Source: a virus. Taken from it: DNA of 22,764 nt. Shown here piece after piece: positions 18,952 to 22,764 of the stretch. The notes beneath the pieces were generated by a model, which saw nothing but the letters and a program-made list of their open reading frames with translations, ran no database searches and was not told the DNA's origin. Every line of letters begins with the position of its first letter. Position 1 is the first letter of the stretch. A program made the translations under genes and the position numbers. The DNA is taken from positions 1-22,764 of IMG/VR virus record IMGVR_UViG_3300048013_000290, one strand, 5' to 3'.

Positions 18952-19203
18952 ATGTCTAAAGATGATGTAAATATAAATAAATTTTTGACTAATAATTGGT
19001 CAATTGTGGTTGGTCTATTGGCCGCTATATTTACAGCGGGGACTATCTTCGCACAATTTACTGCTCTTCAAGTAGAATTAACAACAGTACATGAAAGGTT
19101 AGATAAAAAGATAAAGGTAATTAATGAACTAGAAGACAGAATAGTCAATATAGAAAAAGAATTACAGTACGAAAAAGGTTACTTAGAAGGTAAAGAAAAA
19201 TAA
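18952..19203 (+). CDS. Single-TM coiled-coil membrane protein (83 aa)
   Basis: 83 residues. A hydrophilic N-terminus (1-15), a transmembrane helix at about 16-36 (WSIVVGLLAAIFTAGTIFAQF), then an uninterrupted charged coiled-coil-type helix to the end (about 38-80, including ERLDKKIKVINELEDRIV). The plan is the same as in the 100-residue protein two genes upstream, so the pair may be distant paralogues or partners. i-spanin or holin-accessory functions fit the plan and the lysis context. There is no lipobox and no clear proline-rich outer domain, so the assignment stays open. Confidence 0.6.
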   Translation: MSKDDVNINKFLTNNWSIVVGLLAAIFTAGTIFAQFTALQVELTTVHERLDKKIKVINELEDRIVNIEKELQYEKGYLEGKEK

Positions 19204-19208
19204 AAATC

Positions 19209-19670
19209 ATGAGCAAACCAAAAAAGAAATTTAAAGACACTAAGGTAGGTAAATTTTTAACAGACAAAGTTCCTTCAATACTTGGAATTGTTGGAGATGT
19301 TTTACCAGATGCAGGTGTATTAGGAGTAGTAAAAGGATTAATTGATAAGCAGGATCCTGCTGTTTTACCTCCTGAAGACAAGGAAAAAGCAATGAAGTTG
19401 CTAGAACTTGATATGATTGAGTTACAAGAAGTAAGTAAACGTTGGGACTCTGACATGAAATCAGACTCATGGCTTTCAAAGAACACACGTCCGCTAACAC
19501 TAATTTACTTAACAGTAATTACTTCTTTATATATATTATTAGATGCAATGGATATTGCGTTTGATATTGATGAAAGTTGGGTAGAACTTTTGAAAACTCT
19601 TTTGGTTACAATTTATGTTGCATATTTCGGATCTCGTGGATTTGAAAAGTACAGCACAATAAAAAAATAG
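19209..19670 (+). CDS. Holin of the GTA/3TM type
   Basis: 153 residues. A basic N-terminus (SKPKKKFKDTKVGK) precedes a hydrophobic amphipathic stretch (about 22-43, ILGIVGDVLPDAGVLGVV). A helix with KRWDSDMKSDSWLSKNTRPL (78-97) leads into two clear transmembrane segments (about 95-113 and 127-143), and the protein ends YFGSRGFEKY. The W-D-x-D-M-x-S-D-S-W-L-x-K-x-x-R-P signature followed by TM segments and a YFGxRGxEK end is what I know from the 3TM phage/gene-transfer-agent holins. It would make the membrane lesions that let the amidase reach the cell wall. It is the last gene of the rightward block and meets the leftward genes 9 bases later. Confidence 0.7.
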   Translation: MSKPKKKFKDTKVGKFLTDKVPSILGIVGDVLPDAGVLGVVKGLIDKQDPAVLPPEDKEKAMKLLELDMIELQEVSKRWDSDMKSDSWLSKNTRPLTLIYLTVITSLYILLDAMDIAFDIDESWVELLKTLLVTIYVAYFGSRGFEKYSTIKK

Positions 19671-19697
19671 TTAGGAGACTTAAATCCCCCAACTATT
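19661..19697. terminator. Hairpin at the convergence of the two blocks, possible bidirectional terminator
   Basis: AATAGTT (19666-19672) pairs with AACTATT (19691-19697); after one mismatch GG/CC can add two pairs. On the - strand the hairpin is followed by a run of seven T (complement of 19661-19667), a fair intrinsic terminator for the leftward genes. On the + strand the downstream tract (ATTAGTAT) is weak. The element overlaps the ends of both convergent genes. Confidence 0.45.
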
Positions 19698-20030
19698 ATT
19701 AGTATACTCAAACCATCCTTTGTGTTCCTCAGGAGGTTTATTTCTGTTTTTCATTTGGTTTAATGGTTCTTCCTGATCTTTTAATGCAATAAGTAAAAGA
19801 ATTAAATATCCAACAAGATCTTTAACAGTATCTTCTGTTTTGTCATAAATACCTTTTTGTTTTATCCTAGATATTTTATCGTCTATTCTTGCACATAAAG
19901 ATTTGACCGGATCTCCATCACCAAATATACTTACAGGAGATGTTGCGGAATCTCCGTAGTCTGCGTTTTTAGAAATAAGAAGGCCGATGATTTCAGCACC
20001 GACCCTCTCAATTTTTTCTCTAGTATCCAT
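19680..20030 (-). CDS. DUF1599 / nucleotide-modification-associated (Nmad1-type) protein
   Basis: 116 residues. The first two thirds match the DUF1599 pattern: KNADYGDSA (21-29), an FGDGDP turn, RIDDKISRIKQKG (48-60) and EDTVKDLVGYLILLLIALKD (66-85). The conserved acidic and arginine residues resemble those of all-alpha MazG-like NTP-processing proteins. Family members are found near nucleotide-modification genes and in phages, but the biochemical activity is not firmly known to me. The last 30 residues (KNRNKPPEEHKGWFEY region) are unlike the core. The start codon shares a base with the stop of the SSB-like gene (TAATG on the - strand). A role in the phage nucleotide pool or modified DNA is plausible, not shown. 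Confidence 0.65.
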   Translation of the reverse strand: MDTREKIERVGAEIIGLLISKNADYGDSATSPVSIFGDGDPVKSLCARIDDKISRIKQKGIYDKTEDTVKDLVGYLILLLIALKDQEEPLNQMKNRNKPPEEHKGWFEYTNNSWGI

Positions 20031-20395
20031 TAAAATGATAAACCATCATTAACAGCCGCTTCAACGTTGTTAGCGTGAGTATTATTGCTGTTAGGAATAT
20101 TACCATCCGCATAAGTAATTTTCCATGCATTAGCATTTGCTGTCCTAAGATTATTGTCACGATCTCTGTAACTTCTTAAGTTAATAGAAACCTTTACTTC
20201 ATCTCCTGGTTTGTATGCATTAAACAAATTTGCTTTAGCACCAATTGCTTCTACAGGATAGTCAACAGGATACTGAGAATCAGCACCTAATTCAACTGTT
20301 AGTACTCTTTTTTCAATATCTCCTTTTTGAGTTTGAATGGTTTGTGCATCTGAGATTTCTTTGATGCGACCTTGTAATTCTACTGAATTTGACAT
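20030..20395 (-). CDS. DUF3127-type OB-fold single-stranded DNA-binding-like protein
   Basis: 121 residues. The body reads as an OB fold of the DUF3127 type, common in Bacteroidetes: ELQGRIKEISDAQ (6-18), KRVLTVEL (29-36), YPVDYPVEA (42-50), a KPGDEVKVSINLRSYRDRD stretch (62-80) and NANAWKI (87-93). A disordered Asn-rich linker (about 98-112) and a short tail VNDGLSF follow. The tail recalls the D-D-x-P-F tip by which SSB proteins recruit partners, although only one acidic residue remains. It probably coats single-stranded DNA during replication, working beside the primase-helicase and the nuclease of the same leftward set. Confidence 0.65.
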   Translation of the reverse strand: MSNSVELQGRIKEISDAQTIQTQKGDIEKRVLTVELGADSQYPVDYPVEAIGAKANLFNAYKPGDEVKVSINLRSYRDRDNNLRTANANAWKITYADGNIPNSNNTHANNVEAAVNDGLSF

Positions 20396-20419
20396 AATTA
20401 TTAATTAAAGTGTTATATA
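20389..20419 (+). promoter_or_regulatory. Candidate sigma70-like promoter for a + strand RNA
   Basis: TTGACA (20389-20394) and TATATA (20414-20419) are 19 bases apart on the + strand and would start a transcript near 20425. The TTGACA overlaps the start codon region of the leftward SSB-like gene (its ATGTCAAA gives TTTGACAT), so it may be accidental. The spacing is 2 above the usual 17, and Bacteroidetes hosts use a different promoter consensus. Support comes mainly from the structured, terminator-ended segment that follows. Confidence 0.2.
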
Positions 20420-20526
20420 TATTCAGAGGTGTCTAAGCCTCTCGCCTGAAGATATTCCAGGACTTCACAGACGATAACATTTACATCGTCTATTTTCGTT
20501 GCGAGAGTTTCATCCAACTCTCTTAA
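20413..20526 (-). other. Open -1 frame continuing the 41-codon ORF (frameshift product, or chance)
   Basis: If the ribosome slips back one base on A-AAA-AAT (20532-20526), reading continues LRELDETLATKIDDV and ends ARGLDTSEYI before TAA at 20413-20415, 17 bases upstream of the SSB-like start. There is no ATG or GTG in this frame; the only alternative start is a TTG at 20517-20515. The text could form an amphipathic helix, but many codons end in G or C (CTC, ATC, GTC, CTG, GCG, GGC), unlike the neighbours. A one-base error in the A8 run of the assembly would have the same effect. Confidence 0.25.
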
Positions 20527-20534
20527 TTTTTTTT
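20425..20534 (+). ncRNA. Candidate structured small RNA with three-way junction and terminator
   Basis: About 110 bases with dense perfect complementarity. An outer stem CTCTCGC (20439-20445) with GCGAGAG (20501-20507) encloses two hairpins separated by single bases: TGAAG/CTTCA (20447-20451, 20463-20467) and AGACGAT/ATCGTCT (20469-20475, 20485-20491). A 5' hairpin AGAGG/CCTCT (20425-20429, 20438-20442) and a 3' hairpin GAGAGTT/AACTCTC (20503-20509, 20516-20522) compete with the outer stem, and the 3' one is followed by TTAA and T8. Bases 20421-20520 hold 43 G/C per 100, against 30 per 100 in 20541-20640. Strand choice rests on the T tract. The same segment could instead act as structure in the leftward mRNA or be part of a frameshifted gene. 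Confidence 0.35.
20503..20534 (+). terminator. Terminator-like hairpin plus T8 on the + strand
   Basis: A perfect 7-bp stem GAGAGTT/AACTCTC with the six-base loop TCATCC is followed by TTAA and eight T. It could end the candidate small RNA, or catch rightward late transcription that passes the weak hairpin near 19680 before it runs further antisense into the leftward genes. The stem has only three G-C pairs, so its strength is uncertain. Confidence 0.4.
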
Positions 20535-20648
20535 ATCCTCCTTAGTGTTGTTTACTGAAACAATACTTACATGTAACTTGTTGTGCTCTGTAAGAAGTTT
20601 ATCTATTGTAGGAATTCTAATTTTATAATTTACCGGCATCTCTTCCAT
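20523..20648 (-). CDS. Small hypothetical protein (41 aa), possibly extended by a -1 frameshift
   Basis: The ATG follows directly after the stop of the nuclease gene (TAAATG on the - strand), which favours coupled translation. The product begins MEEMPVNYKIRIPTIDKLL and ends KEDKKN. Codon use is A/T-ending like its neighbours. No family is recognised. The last codons run over eight consecutive A (20534-20527) just after an AAGGAGG. The frame one base back is open for a further 37 codons to a stop at 20413-20415, so the full product might be 78 residues. Its reality as a gene rests on spacing and coding texture only. Confidence 0.45.
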   Translation of the reverse strand: MEEMPVNYKIRIPTIDKLLTEHNKLHVSIVSVNNTKEDKKN

Positions 20649-20996
20649 TTATGGTGTATTTATTATCTTGTTTTGTACAAGCATTTCTATTAATTCTAAC
20701 ATATCTTCTTTGTATAAAATACAATATTGTTTTCCTCCAGGTGCTTTATGAAATACAATAGGTATGTCTGTAGGTTTTACATCCATGTCTGCTAATACTT
20801 TTTTGTATTGTGGATTTCTTTTATAACATTTTGCTTGTACTGCAAAATCTCCTGTGTTCATCAGATCAATACCTTTGTCGTCTAGCATTTTAGATCCATA
20901 CCTAGATGTTACGCATTCTGTAAAACCCAAGTCTTTAAAATCCTTAACTAATTCTCTCTCATAATTGTGACCTTTCGTTCTATTTGTGTTTGCCAT
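20649..20996 (-). CDS. PD-(D/E)XK nuclease, Hjc/phage Holliday-junction-resolvase-like
   Basis: 115 residues from the ATG at 20996 (MANTNRTKGHNYEREL). An ATG at 21020 would add eight residues that look like an upstream extension and would lengthen the overlap with the previous gene from 17 to 41 bases. Visible active-site elements, numbered from MANT: E13 in the N-terminal helix (NYEREL), D44 in KGIDL, then Q54-x-K56 in FAVQAKCYKR, with a YGSKMLDDKG loop between. This is the layout of Hjc-type resolvases and related small phage nucleases, which cut branched DNA during recombination or before packaging. It lies in the DNA-metabolism set beside the primase-helicase, consistent with this. The exact substrate cannot be told from sequence. 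Confidence 0.7.
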   Translation of the reverse strand: MANTNRTKGHNYERELVKDFKDLGFTECVTSRYGSKMLDDKGIDLMNTGDFAVQAKCYKRNPQYKKVLADMDVKPTDIPIVFHKAPGGKQYCILYKEDMLELIEMLVQNKIINTP

Positions 20997-21315
20997 ATTT
21001 ATTAAATTCGTTATAGACATATACCATTTTGTTCTTTACAAAAGTTTTTATGTCTTCATATTCAACTGATTTATCAAATCCTTTATACAACAGGTAATAC
21101 TGATTTCCTTGTCCATTAGGTCTAATAAAATAATCTTCTTTATTAGGTACAATTTCATCAAGCATAGCAGGTCTAAGAAGATCTCCTTCATCAAACCTTT
21201 TGCTCTTACCTATGGAAGATCCCCATCTATTTCTTTCCCAAACAACTTTATATAAAAGTTGCTTATTGACCTTTGAATGTCGGGAACTGTGTATTTTGCC
21301 TCTCGATTTCGCCAT
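20980..21315 (-). CDS. Hypothetical protein (111 aa) between primase-helicase and nuclease
   Basis: The ATG at 21315 lies inside the end of the primase-helicase gene, overlapping by 53 bases; no later ATG, GTG or TTG gives a sensible shorter form before the conserved-looking text. The N-terminus is very basic (KSRGKIHSSRHSKVNK), then come WERNRWGSSIGKSKRFDEGD (about 27-46), an NKEDYFIRPNGQGNQYYLLYKG stretch in two parts (58-79) and a C-terminal helix region (YEDIKTFVKNKMVYVYNEF). No known fold is recognised. The arginine/tryptophan-rich front suggests contact with nucleic acid, which is a guess. Position in the replication set supports a DNA role. Confidence 0.6.
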   Translation of the reverse strand: MAKSRGKIHSSRHSKVNKQLLYKVVWERNRWGSSIGKSKRFDEGDLLRPAMLDEIVPNKEDYFIRPNGQGNQYYLLYKGFDKSVEYEDIKTFVKNKMVYVYNEFNKYGKHK

Positions 21316-22753
21316 TATTATATTCTGAATAACAAGTTGTATCTAAATTATATTTGAATTCCTGCATACCGGTTTTTCCTGTGAATCTCCATCGTACCTT
21401 CCAAACATGTACCTCGACTAATTCCTTTTCAAAATCTCGATATACAGTAATTCCATTATCTACTTTATTAAAGAAGTGGGAAGAGCCACTTACGCTGTAA
21501 CCTGAAGCGACCTCTACCTTCCCATTCTCTTTCTTTAATTTTTGTGGGTGTGCTACTAACATAACTCCACAGTCATACGCTTCTTTAAATATTTTAATCT
21601 TTGATAATTGAAGTCCGGTGTATTGATGCTCATTCATCCCTCGCTCAATCTTGTGTTCAACAAAAGCCCAATTATCTATTATTAAACAATTGATCCCCAT
21701 CTTTTTTACTAACTCTTTTCCTTTATTTAATATACCCTCAACCGTTAGATCATTGTCTTTTAAGTTTATAAAAAAGAAATGTTTATTTATAAAATCAATT
21801 GCAGGATCTAATTCTTCAGGTTGTAAATTATCAACAGATCCTCTGCCAAATTTCTTTCCTGCATATTTTTCTATTAATTCTGCAACGTGTACTTTAATAG
21901 GTTGTTTTTCAGCAGAAAACACTCCAAATTTCCATCCTTTTTTTGCTAATTCTATAACTACTTGATCAACAAAACTAGATTTACCATGACCAGGAACACC
22001 TGTAACTAATGTGAATTCTGATGGCCTCCAAGACATGAGTTTATCAAAATTATTATAGCCTATAGTATCTCCTTGAGGCATTCCATAATTATATAAATTA
22101 TGTATTTCTTTACGAGAATCTGATGCTTTACTCACACCTTCTAGTGGAAAAGGTTTTGCTGAATCAATACATTTAACTAATACTTCTGATCCATGCTTAA
22201 GTAAAACATCATTAGCATCCTTACATCCTTCCGGAAAATTTACTAACCAAATTCTATCTTTGCCAATTCTTCTCGATAACTCATCTCTTAATTTAATTCC
22301 TGGTGCATCGTTATCTAATGCTAAATATATTTTCTCTTTATTTTCAAACTCATTTATACTGTTGTCTAAATATGTAAGGTTTTGATTTCCTGTTGATGCT
22401 CCATTAGGTACAGAACAAGCAAACATAAGTCGCTCTTGCTGTAATCCTGCTTCATAAAAAGCCATAGCATCAAATTCTCCTTCAGTTATAATACACCATG
22501 AAGAATCCTTTATAACATCCAAACCATACATAATAAGTTCAGATCCTTTATTTAATTTAAAATTCTTCTCAGCGTCTCTAAATTTTATATTAACCCTTCT
22601 ACCCTTTCTAATGTAATTAAATTGAATAACAGCCCTCTCAGACTGTACCTGAGGCATATACTCTGTGCCTTCAGTAACACCATAGTACCCTATTGTATCT
22701 TCATTAATACCTCTTTCTTTGAAAAAATTAATTATTTTGTCTGATATTGGTAA
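21263..22753 (-). CDS. T7 gp4/Twinkle-type primase-helicase (TOPRIM + DnaB-family helicase), N-terminus missing
   Basis: Bifunctional replication enzyme: it synthesises primers and unwinds DNA at the fork. Residues are numbered from the ATG at 22657. TOPRIM: E59-G60-E61-x-D63 in TEGEFDAMAF, D115-x-D117 in LALDNDAPG, and KDANDVL (146-152). Helicase: Walker A GVPGHGKS (220-227), Walker B LIIDN (325-329), H370 in VAHPQKL and a basic KVRWRFTGKTG (420-430). This ATG is probably not the true start: the 32 codons before it are open and read like the family (INFFKERGINEDTIGYYGV, just before MPQ). A TAA at 22756-22754 then interrupts, 8 bases from the window edge, so the zinc-binding primase domain is absent here. 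Either a frameshift lies at the edge or the protein is a toprim-helicase short form. Confidence 0.9.
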   Translation of the reverse strand, partial: LPISDKIINFFKERGINEDTIGYYGVTEGTEYMPQVQSERAVIQFNYIRKGRRVNIKFRDAEKNFKLNKGSELIMYGLDVIKDSSWCIITEGEFDAMAFYEAGLQQERLMFACSVPNGASTGNQNLTYLDNSINEFENKEKIYLALDNDAPGIKLRDELSRRIGKDRIWLVNFPEGCKDANDVLLKHGSEVLVKCIDSAKPFPLEGVSKASDSRKEIHNLYNYGMPQGDTIGYNNFDKLMSWRPSEFTLVTGVPGHGKSSFVDQVVIELAKKGWKFGVFSAEKQPIKVHVAELIEKYAGKKFGRGSVDNLQPEELDPAIDFINKHFFFINLKDNDLTVEGILNKGKELVKKMGINCLIIDNWAFVEHKIERGMNEHQYTGLQLSKIKIFKEAYDCGVMLVAHPQKLKKENGKVEVASGYSVSGSSHFFNKVDNGITVYRDFEKELVEVHVWKVRWRFTGKTGMQEFKYNLDTTCYSEYNNGEIERQNTQFPTFKGQ

Positions 22754-22764
22754 TTATCTAACGG

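Noticed and set aside
19145-19500. Antisense ORFs opposite the holin gene
   Set aside because: They are Ser/Leu-rich translations of the complement of a well-supported gene, with no start signal and no match to any family I know.
20439-20507. Hammerhead ribozyme
   Set aside because: A CTGAAGA (20446-20452) fits the CUGANGA box on the + strand, but no GAAA box or cleavage-site stem follows in the required order. On the - strand only a GAAA-like piece is present.
20425-20534. tRNA or tRNA-like gene
   Set aside because: There is no GTTCGA-type T-loop, no acceptor stem of the right length and no CCA end; the junction geometry differs.
1-22764. CRISPR array, insertion sequence, integrase, attachment site or packaging terminus
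   Set aside because: No regular short repeats, transposase or recombinase text, or terminal repeats could be seen by reading. Direct repeats longer than about 15 bases were not noticed, but were not exhaustively searched.

Overview
The window reads as part of the genome of a short-tailed (podovirus-type) bacteriophage. The base composition is AT-rich. Most genes start just after a TAAAA-like A/T stretch rather than a strong Shine-Dalgarno site, and several proteins carry domain types common in Bacteroidetes and their phages: FN3-like repeats, an Lcl/DUF1566-type C-type-lectin domain and a DUF3127-type OB protein. A marine flavobacterium or another Bacteroidetes is therefore the most likely host. 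This is an inference, because no host gene is present.

Layout. Bases 3-19670 are a rightward late block. It starts with a very large tail structural protein, open at the left edge, of the kind seen in crAss-like and Cellulophaga podoviruses. A second tail protein with an embedded lectin-type domain follows, then a cupin-fold protein. Next come three genes in the order and style of the T7 internal virion (ejection) proteins gp14, gp15 and gp16. The third is a 2744-residue giant with a ParB/sulfiredoxin-like module, an HExxH zincin peptidase and membrane-active segments, which is a 'polyvalent protein' architecture. A compact lysis/membrane cassette closes the block: a T7-lysozyme-like amidase, four small genes of which two encode single-TM coiled-coil proteins, and a holin of the GTA/3TM type. 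Three successive junctions in this cassette share the same 8-nt ATGNNTGA stop/start overlap.

Bases 22753-19680 are a leftward block of DNA metabolism genes, convergent with the late block: a T7 gp4/Twinkle-type primase-helicase (N-terminus lost at the right edge), an unknown 111-residue protein, a Hjc-like PD-(D/E)XK nuclease, a small 41-codon ORF, a DUF3127 SSB-like protein and a DUF1599/Nmad1-type protein. A hairpin flanked by an A/T run lies where the two blocks meet.

The least explained segment is about 20413-20543, between the SSB-like gene and the 41-codon ORF. It is more GC-rich than its surroundings. It can fold into a compact three-way junction and ends, on the + strand, in a hairpin followed by TTAA and eight T. 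A TTGACA/TATATA pair lies just upstream. It may be an undescribed structured RNA. Read on the - strand, the same bases show an AAGGAGG, an A8 slippery run and a stem-loop, and a -1 shift would extend the 41-codon ORF to 78 codons. The two readings compete and both are reported. No tRNA, CRISPR array, insertion sequence, integrase or reverse transcriptase was seen.
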